Shown: positions 53,507 through 61,759 of the stretch, one piece after another
Numbering within the stretch: the first letter of the stretch is position 1
Layout: each line of letters starts with the position of its first letter
NCBI RefSeq assembly: GCF_000277125.1
Contig: NC_016946.1
Coordinates: 1,302,001-1,366,000 of the forward strand
Reading direction: 5' to 3'
Length of the DNA: 64,000 nucleotides
From: Mycobacterium intracellulare ATCC 13950
Lineage (GTDB): Bacteria > Actinomycetota > Actinomycetes > Mycobacteriales > Mycobacteriaceae
Notes under the pieces: generated by a model
The model's input: the letters and a program-made list of their open reading frames with translations, nothing else
Database searches by the model: none
Told to the model about the DNA's origin: nothing
Program-made: the position numbers and the translations under genes

Positions 53507-54637
53507 GTGGATTTCACCGTGAGTGATGAACAACGGATGCTCGTGGAAAGCAGCCGCAAGTTCCTGGCGCGCGAATCGCTGATCAGTCGTGTGCGCGAAC
53601 TCGCCGATTCCGATGAGCGCGGCTACGACGAGCGCGTTTGGCAGTTGGGCGCGGAACTGGGGTGGGCCGGCTTACTCATCGCCGAGCAATATGACGGTTT
53701 GGGGCGCGATCTGGTGGACGTCGCGCTGATCGCCGAGGAACACGGCAGGACGGTGCAGCCGGGCCCGCTCATCGGTAATACCCTCGCGGCAGTGGCGATC
53801 TCACAATCCGGACGCGACGACCTGTGTTCGGAGATATTGCCGCTACTGGCAAGTGCCCGGGGCGTCGCAGCGTGGGCCTTCGCGGAGTCGCGCCAGCCGT
53901 GGGACGCCGACGGAGTGTGCGCGGTGGCTGCCGAACATGCCGGGGGCTTCCGGCTGAGCGGCATCAAGGTCGCGGTGCAAGACGCCGACGCCGCGGGCTG
54001 GATTCTGGTCACCGCCCAGCTGGGAGGCCGCGTGGCGCAATTCCTTGTCGACCGACGGTCCGCAGGAATCGGTGTGCGGCGCCAGCACACCCTCGACATC
54101 ACCCGGCGCCTCGACGAGGTCGTGTTCGACGATGTTGCGGTGCCGCCATCGGCGCTGCTGCACGCAGGCGACGCTGCGGAAACGGCGGTTGCACACCAAA
54201 ATCGCTGTGGTGCAGTACTTGTCAGCGCTGACAATATCGGTGTCGGTGAGGCCGTGCTGGAGATGACTGTCCGGTACGCAAAGCTGCGGGTCCAGTTCGG
54301 TCGCCCCATCGGTAGCTTCCAGGCGGTCAAACACAAGTGCGCGACGATGCGGATGTGGCTGCAAGCTTCGAAGGCCGCGACCTATTACGCCGCGATGGCC
54401 GTGGCCGCCGAGGCGGATGATGCCGAGGAAGCCGCCAGCGTCGCAAAGGCGTACACCTCTTCGGCGATCGCCGCTCTGACCAGTGAGGCCCTTCAGGTGC
54501 ACGGTGGTATCGGCTTCACCTGGGAACACGACCTGCATCTCTACCATCGTCGGGCCAAGGCGAACCAGGTCCTGTTCGGTGATCCTTATCTGCACCACGA
54601 GCGGCTCGCGGCGGTGCTGGAAACGGCTACCGCCTAG
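53507..54637 (+). CDS. Acyl-CoA dehydrogenase, pair 3, second subunit
   Basis: A 376-residue acyl-CoA dehydrogenase-like protein of the partner type: FTVSDEQRMLVESSRKFLAR, LRVQFGRPIGSFQAVKHKCA and the C-terminal LQVHGGIGFTWEHDLHLYHR with the Glu-His pair typical of the catalytic partner in two-gene enzymes. The middle domain lacks the strong FAD Trp-Thr-Ser motifs. GTG 53,507 has GGAGGTAAGTC before it. The stop lies inside the end of the convergent hydrolase gene (4-bp overlap). Confidence 0.93.
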   Translation: MDFTVSDEQRMLVESSRKFLARESLISRVRELADSDERGYDERVWQLGAELGWAGLLIAEQYDGLGRDLVDVALIAEEHGRTVQPGPLIGNTLAAVAISQSGRDDLCSEILPLLASARGVAAWAFAESRQPWDADGVCAVAAEHAGGFRLSGIKVAVQDADAAGWILVTAQLGGRVAQFLVDRRSAGIGVRRQHTLDITRRLDEVVFDDVAVPPSALLHAGDAAETAVAHQNRCGAVLVSADNIGVGEAVLEMTVRYAKLRVQFGRPIGSFQAVKHKCATMRMWLQASKAATYYAAMAVAAEADDAEEAASVAKAYTSSAIAALTSEALQVHGGIGFTWEHDLHLYHRRAKANQVLFGDPYLHHERLAAVLETATA

Positions 54638-55572
54638 GCAACCGTTCGCCGGCCGAACTGGCGGGCCAACCAGTCCGCGCTGTCGCGTGCCGCGGTTCGC
54701 GCCACGGCGGTGTCGGCGAACATGTCGAAGCCATGCACAGCGCCTGAGTAGACATGCAGTTCGGTGGGCACCGCCGCCCGGGATAGTCGCGCGGCGAAAT
54801 CGATCGACTCATCGCGCAAGCAGTCAGCCGTGCCGACGGCGATGAAAGTCGCTGGCAGACCTTTTAATTCGGTCGCCCGCGCAGGCGCCGCATCTTCTGG
54901 CACGTCTTCGGTGCGATACCGGTCGCCGAGATAGCTGCGCCAGCCGAACGCGTTGGATTCCCGGGTCCACACCGGCAATCCTTCGAGCTGGCTCGACTCG
55001 GTGCGGCCGCGGTCATCGAGCATCGGATATTCCAGGTATTGAAATGCCAAGGGGGCGTTTACATTATCGCGCCACCGTAGCGACAGGCCCGCCGCCAGTG
55101 CCCCGCCGGCACTGCGTCCGGCGATACCGACCTGCTGCGGGTCGACCTCTAGCTCATGGGCGTGTTCAAAGAGGAAGCGCAGCCCGGCCTCGCAGTCGTC
55201 CAGCGGCATGGGGTAAGGCGATTCGGGTGCCAGCCGGTATTCGACGCTGACGCAGACGCAACCCAACCAGCGGCACCACTCGATCAGGCGGGCATCGTCC
55301 ATGTGCCGGTTACCGATCACCATCCCGCCGCCGTGCATCCAGAACAGGACGGGCGGCTCGGCCGCGGCTTCGACGGGTCGTAGCAGCGACAGAGCGACGC
55401 CATCGCGTTCGGTGGTCAGCTCGAGGCGCTCGATGTCGGGCGCGGACTGCGGCTCGAACATCGATCCGGCGCGCATGGCCGGAAGCGTGTCGATGGAGAA
55501 GTCGAAATCGGGGAATCCATCCAAACTTTCGTTTATCTCCGGGTCGATCCAGGTGGCTTTGATCGTCGCCAT
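54634..55572 (-). CDS. HSL-family (type IV) esterase/lipase
   Basis: A 312-residue alpha/beta hydrolase of the hormone-sensitive-lipase family. The oxyanion motif is WMHGGGMVIGNRHMDDARLI, the nucleophile is in GIAGRSAGGALAAG, the acid in GTADCLRDESIDFA and the His in GAVHGFDMFAD. Such enzymes hydrolyse short to medium acyl esters; mycobacterial Lip proteins are relatives. ATG 55,572 overlaps the upstream SDR stop (TAATG), so both are cotranscribed. It may free an acid or alcohol for the cluster. Confidence 0.93.
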   Translation of the reverse strand: MATIKATWIDPEINESLDGFPDFDFSIDTLPAMRAGSMFEPQSAPDIERLELTTERDGVALSLLRPVEAAAEPPVLFWMHGGGMVIGNRHMDDARLIEWCRWLGCVCVSVEYRLAPESPYPMPLDDCEAGLRFLFEHAHELEVDPQQVGIAGRSAGGALAAGLSLRWRDNVNAPLAFQYLEYPMLDDRGRTESSQLEGLPVWTRESNAFGWRSYLGDRYRTEDVPEDAAPARATELKGLPATFIAVGTADCLRDESIDFAARLSRAAVPTELHVYSGAVHGFDMFADTAVARTAARDSADWLARQFGRRTVA

Positions 55573-56408
55573 TAACCGACACCCATCAGGTGCTTGCCCG
55601 CGCCTACGAGACCACCGTCGACGCGGATGTCGCAGCCGGAGATGAACCCCGCGGCGTCGGACTCCAAGAAGGCCACCGCGGCGGCGATGTCCTCGGGACG
55701 CCCGGGCAGCGGTCGGTCTGGGCGCTTGACCGGGGTCACGTCGATCATGACCGGGATGATCTGCTGACGATCCAGTTCCAGCCTGCCCATCGGTGTGTCG
55801 ATCAGGCCGGGTGAGATCGCGACGGTGCGGCCGCCCCTTTTGCCCCACGGCGTGGCCAGCCGTTCTGCTAGCCGGACCACGCCGCGTTTGGCCAGGACGT
55901 AGGCCGTGGCACTGTCGAGCTCTTGGCCCATGGCCTGTTCGATCGTGGCGAAGAACCCTTCGGCCAGCGGATCGTCCAGCAACGGCTCGACGCCCGCGGG
56001 GACGTCACTGTATCCGGCGATCGATCCGATCAGGATCGCGGAGCTCCCCGGGTTGACCAACGGGAGCAAGGCGTCGGTGATTCGAACCGATCCGGCCAGG
56101 TCCACGTCGAGCACCGTCGCCGCACCGGCCATTTCCGGTGAGACACCCGCGGTGTGCACGAGGCAGCGCAGACGCCCGAGCTCGCGTACCCGATCGGCGA
56201 CCGCGGCGACATCGGCGGGGGAGGTCACGTCGCAGCGCAGCGTCTCGACGTCGGCCCCGTGCCCAGTCAGCGCCTTGCGCGCCTGGTCGAGTAGATCCTC
56301 GCGCATGTCCACGAGCAGCAGGCGGCCACGATCGGCCAGCGCGCGGGCGCAGGCCAGCCCCATGCCGCCCGCACCCCCGGTGATCACCAGGACGTTGTTC
56401 ACAGTCAT
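55572..56408 (-). CDS. Short-chain dehydrogenase/reductase
   Basis: A 278-residue SDR: VLVITGGAGGMGLACARALA, LLLVDMREDLL (NAD-type Asp), SSAILIGSIAGYS with the Ser, and TAYVLAKRGVVRLAERLATP with Tyr and Lys. The 40-residue insert around DVPAGVEPLLDDPLAEGFFA before the Tyr is the 3-alpha-HSD/carbonyl-reductase-like pattern, where the insert shapes a large substrate pocket. ATG 56,408 has GAGAGGAGC. It is divergent from the ferredoxin gene. Confidence 0.9.
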   Translation of the reverse strand: MTVNNVLVITGGAGGMGLACARALADRGRLLLVDMREDLLDQARKALTGHGADVETLRCDVTSPADVAAVADRVRELGRLRCLVHTAGVSPEMAGAATVLDVDLAGSVRITDALLPLVNPGSSAILIGSIAGYSDVPAGVEPLLDDPLAEGFFATIEQAMGQELDSATAYVLAKRGVVRLAERLATPWGKRGGRTVAISPGLIDTPMGRLELDRQQIIPVMIDVTPVKRPDRPLPGRPEDIAAAVAFLESDAAGFISGCDIRVDGGLVGAGKHLMGVG

Positions 56409-56555
56409 CCGGCTCCTCTCCATCGGTGGATCACCATCGGCCCCGCTGGCCGACGAATCCGCCGACAAGCCGTAGTGTGCCATAAAAGCAACTTAAAATA
56501 TGCGATGGAGGAAACCCTAGTTGTCCTAGAAAGAATGTGATGGTCTACTCGACTT

Positions 56556-56750
56556 GTGAAGGTGACTTTCGAGCCCGATCTCTGTGAAGCCAATGGATTA
56601 TGCGTGCTAGCGGCGCCCGAAGTATTCGAACTTATCGATGACGACGTCGTCGAGATCCTGTTTCCGGAACCGGCACCCGAGGTGGAGTCCGCCGTCACTG
56701 ACGCGGTGATTGCCTGCCCTAAGCAGGCATTGCGACTACCTGCGGACTGA
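56556..56750 (+). CDS. P450-type [3Fe-4S] ferredoxin
   Basis: A 64-residue electron carrier of the kind that serves bacterial P450s. Cluster ligands are Cys10, Cys16 and Cys54 (CEANGLC...ACPKQAL). The position between the first two Cys that is Cys in 4Fe ferredoxins is Asn13, so a 3Fe-4S cluster is expected. LAAPEVFELIDDDVVEIL matches FdxE/Rv1786-type proteins. GTG 56,556 is the start. No ferredoxin reductase is in the window. It could feed the P450s at 43,986, 61,760 and 63,071. Confidence 0.92.
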   Translation: MKVTFEPDLCEANGLCVLAAPEVFELIDDDVVEILFPEPAPEVESAVTDAVIACPKQALRLPAD

Positions 56751-56883
56751 CCTCAGCGCTTGTTGCAACGCTACATCGCACACGAACGTTGCAGAATACG
56801 AACTTATCGTTCTACTCTGAGGGAAGTCTGCCTTACAGCTGACTGCGAGCTTGTTTATCCGTCTGTGCCATGAGGAGTCCTTA

Positions 56884-58011
56884 ATGCTGCCCGACGACGC
56901 CAAGATCATTTCCGTCGACGACCACGTCATCGAGCACCCCCGAGTGTGGCTGGACCGCGTCCCCGCCAAGTACGCCGACGTGGCTCCGCGCATCGTCAAG
57001 CTGCCCGACGGCAACGACACCTGGCTCTACGAGGGCAGCCAGTCCGGCAACTTTGCCCTCAACGCCGTTGCGGGCAAGCACCCACGCGACTTCGGCATGG
57101 ACCCGCGCAGCTACGACGACATGTTGCCCGGATGTCATGAAATCGCCGACCGCATCAAGGACATGGACACCGAGGGCGTGTGGGCGCAGCTGTGTTTCCC
57201 CAACTTCGGCGGATTCGCCGGCAGCACATTTCACAAGGCCAAGGACAAGGACTTCGCCAAACTGTGCATCAGCGCCTACAACGACTTCATCCTCGACGAA
57301 TGGTGCGGCTACGCCCCGGAACGTCAGATCCCACTGATGATGGTTCCGTTCTGGGATGTCGAGGCCTCGGTCGCCGAAGTCGAGCGCACCGCGGCCAAGG
57401 GCGCGAAATCCATCTCGTTCATCGAGGCGCCGCACAAGATCGGACTGCCGTCGTTTCACACCGACCACTGGGATCCGCTGCTGCGCATCTGCGAGGAAGC
57501 GGAACTGCCGCTGTCCATGCACTTCGGCTCCGGTGGGATGCCGCAGGGGCTCGCCCCCGACGGCGACCTGTTCATCGGCATCGCATTGTTCGGATTGAAT
57601 TCGATGATGGCCACCGTCGACCTGCTGATGTCGGAGGTGTTCTACAAGTTCCCCAAACTCAAGGTCGCGCTGTCCGAGGGCGGTATCGGATGGATGCCTT
57701 ATCTGTTGGAGCGCATCGACTACTCGTTCGGCCGGCACAAGTATTGGTGCAACATCAACGCCGACAAGTTGCCCTCGGAGTTGTTCCGCGAGCACATCTA
57801 CGGGTGCTTCATCTCCGACCGGTCCGGGATCGAGCAGCGTCACCGCATCGGTGTGGACAACATCATGTTCGAAAGCGACTACCCGCATTCGGATTCCAAC
57901 TGGCCACACACCCGCAAGCTGCTCGCCGAACACCTGGTCGACGTACCCGACGAGGAAGCGCGCAAGATCGTCGAACTCAACGCCCGGGCCCTGTACAACT
58001 TCTGGGTCTAA
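56884..58011 (+). CDS. Amidohydrolase-2 family metal-dependent hydrolase
   Basis: A 375-residue TIM-barrel protein related in type to the one at 45,232. It starts IISVDDHVIEHPRVWLDRVP with the Asp-x-His metal motif. It continues with LCFPNFGGFAGSTF, a His in LPLSMHFGSGGMP and the late IMFESDYPHSDSNWPHTRKL. ATG 56,884 follows TGAGGAGTCC and is preferred over the frame start at 56,851. Members near P450 and acyl-CoA genes are common in mycobacteria but mostly uncharacterised; hydrolysis or decarboxylation of a ring acid is inferred from the family. Confidence 0.9.
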   Translation: MLPDDAKIISVDDHVIEHPRVWLDRVPAKYADVAPRIVKLPDGNDTWLYEGSQSGNFALNAVAGKHPRDFGMDPRSYDDMLPGCHEIADRIKDMDTEGVWAQLCFPNFGGFAGSTFHKAKDKDFAKLCISAYNDFILDEWCGYAPERQIPLMMVPFWDVEASVAEVERTAAKGAKSISFIEAPHKIGLPSFHTDHWDPLLRICEEAELPLSMHFGSGGMPQGLAPDGDLFIGIALFGLNSMMATVDLLMSEVFYKFPKLKVALSEGGIGWMPYLLERIDYSFGRHKYWCNINADKLPSELFREHIYGCFISDRSGIEQRHRIGVDNIMFESDYPHSDSNWPHTRKLLAEHLVDVPDEEARKIVELNARALYNFWV

Positions 58012-58091
58012 ACCCGGCCGGCTCGTGACGACCCGGCAACCGCGCCGTTTACCCGTGCCAGCTCGGATACCGCGGGCGTGCTCATCTGCGC

Positions 58092-58271
58092 ATGATGAAA
58101 GGTGACCGAATGATTGACCTCACACGGGGAAAGCGACTGCGATGCCGGCTGCGTGGCTCGAAGACGCCGGTGGTCATTCGCGACGCGCTGCCGCAAACCT
58201 CGACCGGAAAGGTCCTGCGGCGCGATCTCATCGCCGACCTACTCGGCGCGAAGCGGACAGCGACTTTATGA
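58092..58271 (+). pseudogene. C-terminal remnant of an acyl-CoA synthetase
   Basis: A 59-codon open frame ends in VVIRDALPQTSTGKVLRRDL followed by IADLLGAKRTATL. This is the very C-terminus of an AMP-forming ligase, with the catalytic Lys in TSTGKVLRR. The first 25 residues have no similarity and the other 450 residues are missing. It lies just before the thiolase gene. It may mark a deletion that removed a third ligase of the cluster. Confidence 0.7.
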
Positions 58272-58313
58272 CCGATCAACCGCCGCACCCAACCTTCGAC
58301 GGAAGCGACAACA

Positions 58314-59474
58314 ATGCCTGACGCGCTCATACTCTCGGCCGCTAGAACACCAATCGGCAGGGCCCGCAAGGGATCCCTGACGTCAGTCGACGCCTACGAA
58401 CTCGCCGAGGTCGCCGTTACCGCGGCCGTCGAACGGTCACAGATCTCCGTGGCTGACCTCGACGACCTGTTGCTCGCGGAGTCCCTGCAGGGCGGAGGGG
58501 TGATCGGGCGCAACATCGCAGTGCGCCTCTGCATGACCAACGTGCCCGGGGTGGCTATCAATCGGCACTGCGCCTCGGGCGCCACTGCCGTGCAGTTGGC
58601 GGCGGCCACCATCATGGCCGGCATGGCAGACGTGATCGTCGCCGGTGGAACGGAAAGCGCGAGCACCATGCCGCGGCTGACCAAGGTGGCACCAGGTGCC
58701 CAAGAACCAACCCCATGGTCGCCGCAGAGCCATCCCGACGCCCCCGGCATTCCCGCTTTCGATATGTCGGTCACCATCGGTGAAAACACCGCCCGGCTCC
58801 ACCATGTTACCCGCGAGCAAGCCGACGCCTGGTCCGCACGCTCACAGCAGCGGGCGCTCAACGCGATTGCCAAGGGCTACTTCGATGACGAGATCGTCAC
58901 CGTCCCAATCAACCACGGCGAAGCTGTGTTCGACACCGACGAGCACCCGCGAGACACCACGCCCGACGCGCTCGCCGGGCTGAAGGTCCTGCACCCGGAA
59001 CTACCCGATGCGGTCGTTACTGCCGGAAATTCTGCGGGCATCAACGATGCCGCCGCCGCGCTGGTTATCGGAGGCTCTGACTTCGCGTCCAGTCGCGGCC
59101 TCACACCGCTGGCACGGATCCGGGGTTGGGCATCTGTGGGCGTGGAGGTCGAACACACCGGAATGGCCCCGGTGACCGCAATCCCGTTGGCGCTCAGGCG
59201 CAGCGGTCTCACAGTGGACGACGTGGACCTCTTCGAGATCAACGAGGCGTTCGCCACGATGGCCGTGGCGTGCACGCGTGACCTCGGATTGGACGAGTCA
59301 ATCGTGAATGTGAACGGCAGCGGTATCAGTCTTGGCCACCCCATCGCGGCGACTGGCGCTCGGATGGTGGTGTCGATCGTTCATGAACTCGCACGCCGCG
59401 ATTCGCGCATCGGGGTGGTGGCGATGTGCGCCGGGGGAGGGATGGGCTCAGCGATGGTCGTCGAACGGATCTAA
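58314..59474 (+). CDS. Acetyl-CoA acyltransferase (thiolase)
   Basis: A 386-residue degradative-type thiolase that splits a 3-ketoacyl-CoA with CoA. The nucleophile is Cys86 in NRHCASGATAVQLA. The two other active-site motifs are GISLGHPIAATGARM (His) and VVAMCAGGGMGSAM (second Cys). The start ALILSAARTPIGRARKGSLT is typical FadA-like. ATG 58,314 is used. It follows the ligase remnant and is convergent with the NHL-repeat gene. Unlike the fusion protein at 50,602 it has all catalytic residues, so it would perform the ordinary last step of beta-oxidation. Confidence 0.95.
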   Translation: MPDALILSAARTPIGRARKGSLTSVDAYELAEVAVTAAVERSQISVADLDDLLLAESLQGGGVIGRNIAVRLCMTNVPGVAINRHCASGATAVQLAAATIMAGMADVIVAGGTESASTMPRLTKVAPGAQEPTPWSPQSHPDAPGIPAFDMSVTIGENTARLHHVTREQADAWSARSQQRALNAIAKGYFDDEIVTVPINHGEAVFDTDEHPRDTTPDALAGLKVLHPELPDAVVTAGNSAGINDAAAALVIGGSDFASSRGLTPLARIRGWASVGVEVEHTGMAPVTAIPLALRRSGLTVDDVDLFEINEAFATMAVACTRDLGLDESIVNVNGSGISLGHPIAATGARMVVSIVHELARRDSRIGVVAMCAGGGMGSAMVVERI

Positions 59475-59489
59475 CTCGAGCCCGAACGC

Positions 59490-60557
59490 TCAGCGCTGGA
59501 CGGTGAGCTTGGTGTAACGGCCGCCCAAAAGCCATTCAGACACATAGAGATTTCCGTCGGGGTCCGTTGCGACAGCGTGCGGGGAGTTGAAGCGATCGTG
59601 GCTGGGCAGGTGCGGTATCTCCGTACGCCCATCGCCGGCGAGCGTGTTGGGCCAGCCCGGCCGGGTCGGCCACCCCGGGGCGGCAGTGGGGTCGTCGCCG
59701 ATGTATCCCAGCAGATTGTCCTCGGGATCGAGTACGGCCACTCGCCCATAGAGCTCGGCGACGACCAGCAGGTCGCCCCACTGCGCAAAATCGCTGGGGC
59801 TGTTGAGGAACTGTTCACCGAAGGACCGCAGATAGCGGCCGCCGATATCGTAGACCAGCACGCGGGTGTTGACTCGGTCGGCAACGTAGAGCTCAGGGAC
59901 CGTTTTGCGGCGATCGATGAAAATTGCGTGTGGACATGCGAGTCGTTGGCCGACTTCCTCACCGGTCAGCGTCGACCGATGGTTTCCCTGCTTGTCGAAG
60001 CGGTGCACGACACCTGACCCGTATCCGTCCGCCACCCAGATGTCGCCCGTTCCACCGAACCGCTCCTCGTCCACAGCGCAACCACACGGACAATACGGTC
60101 CCATCGGGCCGGCGGGGATGTCCGGATTCTGTTGGGGCACAGGCAACTCGGACCGGATCTGACCGTCCACGGTCATCTTCACCACTCGGGGTGCCCGGGT
60201 CTGGCAGCGGACTCCCTTGCCGAACATCGGAGTCCAGTCGGGGTCTCCGTCGTCGGCGCCGCAGCTGAACACGAACCCTGGATCGCTCACCCAGAGGAGT
60301 TCGTCATCGCCCTCGCGCACGAGAGTGATGCCATGGCCTTCGGTGAGGTCTGTGTCGACCACGCGGAGCAGACGGCCTCCGGTGTCGAACGCGACGAGTC
60401 GCCCGGCGTGGAAACTGATGATCTCGCCACCGTCGGTGGCGACGACAGCGTTGTGCACCCAACAGGACGGGGCACCCGGGACGGCGGACAGTTCTGCCCA
60501 ATCACCGACCACCTCGTAGGAGGGGATGCTAATGGGCCTGCGGGTATCTGATGACAC
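59490..60557 (-). CDS. NHL-repeat beta-propeller protein
   Basis: A 355-residue protein built of NHL/SMP-30-like propeller blades (VVKMTVDGQIRSELPVPQQN, DIWVADGYGSGVVHRFDKQG, PHAIFIDRRKTVPELYVADR, PHAVATDPDGNLYVSEWLLG). No signal peptide is visible, so it should be cytoplasmic. Propellers of this kind are lactonases, peptidyl-alpha-hydroxyglycine lyase-like enzymes or binding scaffolds. A Cys-rich loop GPYCPCGCAVDEERF is unusual for the fold. GTG 60,557 is the start. It is convergent with the thiolase, so a lactonase role in the cluster is possible but unproven. Confidence 0.82.
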   Translation of the reverse strand: MSSDTRRPISIPSYEVVGDWAELSAVPGAPSCWVHNAVVATDGGEIISFHAGRLVAFDTGGRLLRVVDTDLTEGHGITLVREGDDELLWVSDPGFVFSCGADDGDPDWTPMFGKGVRCQTRAPRVVKMTVDGQIRSELPVPQQNPDIPAGPMGPYCPCGCAVDEERFGGTGDIWVADGYGSGVVHRFDKQGNHRSTLTGEEVGQRLACPHAIFIDRRKTVPELYVADRVNTRVLVYDIGGRYLRSFGEQFLNSPSDFAQWGDLLVVAELYGRVAVLDPEDNLLGYIGDDPTAAPGWPTRPGWPNTLAGDGRTEIPHLPSHDRFNSPHAVATDPDGNLYVSEWLLGGRYTKLTVQR

Positions 60558-60591
60558 GACGAGCCTTCCGCTCTACTCGGCGGCGATAGCG

Positions 60592-61566
60592 CTACCGCAG
60601 CTCGCCTGAACTTCGTGATATTGACGAAACCCTCTCGGGTTCAGCGTCGTTCGCTCTGGACCACACCTGGCCCGCATCGTCTTCAAACTTGATCCGCACG
60701 TCGGGTGCAGCGTTGGGTTCCAACGAATAAAGGGCGGAAGCGTGTTGGTTTGGCCGTAGCCAGCGCGGGAAGTCCACTGCGTTGTGGGCAGCAACAAGGT
60801 CCATCCGGTTGGCTAGGAACGCCGGCTGCCGAGTTGGTAAGGCCCCGCCCCTTTCGAGCAGTGGGTGATGCTCGTCGGGCCACGGACCAGTGCTCAGCTT
60901 GGCGACGACGTCGGCGATCGCTTGCGTCGAGCGTTTGGCACCGCCGGGTCGAGCGCGTCCTTTGGAGTCGACCGCGCCTACCGAGACCTGTAGGTCGACG
61001 GCTAAAGAGGTGCCGTGATTCACCACTGTCACGGCCCAGATCTGCGGGCCAAGAAACGCCACTGGCGTCCGGTAGATCCTTACTTGCCGTGCCGATGCGA
61101 TGCGTTCGGATTCCACGGTCAGCGCGCCGAGATCGGCGTCGGTCAGATCGGCTGCAATCGCGCTTTGCAAGCGGCCCTCGAAGTCAGCATCCCCATGACC
61201 AATGTAGCGCGGACAGATCCCTTCCCTTGTCAGTCGCTGCGTCACGTTGTCAAGCCAACTCTGGTCGTCCGAACTGGGCCCGTGCGAAGGTGATTCGGCG
61301 ATGAGCCAAACGAGTACCAACTTGCCGGCTCGCTTTGCGCGCTCTACGTCACCCATCACCTCAACGACATCGCGGCCCATCGGGTCGAAGAGGGCGATGA
61401 ACGCGTCGCAGCGGTCGGTGATCCCGCTTGACGGAATTAACGCAATCTGGGTCCGCTGCCCGCTCGCGCAGTTCCACCAATTCAGAGCATGACCAATGGC
61501 GGTGCGAGATCGCCCCGGGTCGTCGGGCGAGGCGATTGCCACCTCCATAACGTGGGCGGGGAACAC
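60592..61566 (-). CDS. Unknown protein with a possible DUF4062-like N-terminal domain
   Basis: A 324-residue protein. The first 110 residues read like a compact DUF4062-type domain: VAIASPDDPGRSRTAIGHAL, WNCASGQRTQIALIPSS, then DRCDAFIALFDPMGRDVVEV and RAKRAGKLVLVWLIAE. DUF4062 domains occur at the N-terminus of STAND/NACHT and effector-sensing proteins. Here no ATPase follows. Instead there is a beta-rich region (VRIYRTPVAFLGPQIWAVTV) and a disordered Ser-rich end. GTG 61,566 has GAGGAG eight bases before it and is preferred to ATG 61,548. It sits alone between the NHL gene and P450s. The assignment is by pattern only. Confidence 0.6.
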   Translation of the reverse strand: MFPAHVMEVAIASPDDPGRSRTAIGHALNWWNCASGQRTQIALIPSSGITDRCDAFIALFDPMGRDVVEVMGDVERAKRAGKLVLVWLIAESPSHGPSSDDQSWLDNVTQRLTREGICPRYIGHGDADFEGRLQSAIAADLTDADLGALTVESERIASARQVRIYRTPVAFLGPQIWAVTVVNHGTSLAVDLQVSVGAVDSKGRARPGGAKRSTQAIADVVAKLSTGPWPDEHHPLLERGGALPTRQPAFLANRMDLVAAHNAVDFPRWLRPNQHASALYSLEPNAAPDVRIKFEDDAGQVWSRANDAEPERVSSISRSSGELR

Positions 61567-61591
61567 TTTCTCATCTCCTCAGAGATACGTC

Positions 61592-61630
61592 AGCACTCAA
61601 GCGGTGCTGCGATGGATGACGTTGAGTGCT
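61592..61630. terminator. Hairpin followed by TTTT
   Basis: AGCACTCAA (61,592-61,600) and TTGAGTGCT (61,622-61,630) form a perfect 9-bp stem with a 21-base loop, followed on the plus strand by TTTTT. No plus-strand gene ends just before it, so a terminator role would serve antisense transcription; it may instead be a regulatory palindrome for the divergent genes. Confidence 0.3.
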
Positions 61631-61759
61631 TTTTAATCTACCGGTCCTTGCTTCAGTGGGAAATGACATCCTACTATAGCGAACACAGCCTTGTAGCTTA
61701 GTGCTGATCGACCGGTTGCAACATGGCTCGCAGGCGTTCGCCAGTGAACAGGAGGGACA

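Noticed and set aside
60132..60551. Plus-strand frame opposite the NHL-repeat gene
   Set aside because: Antisense shadow; the minus strand shows repeated propeller motifs.
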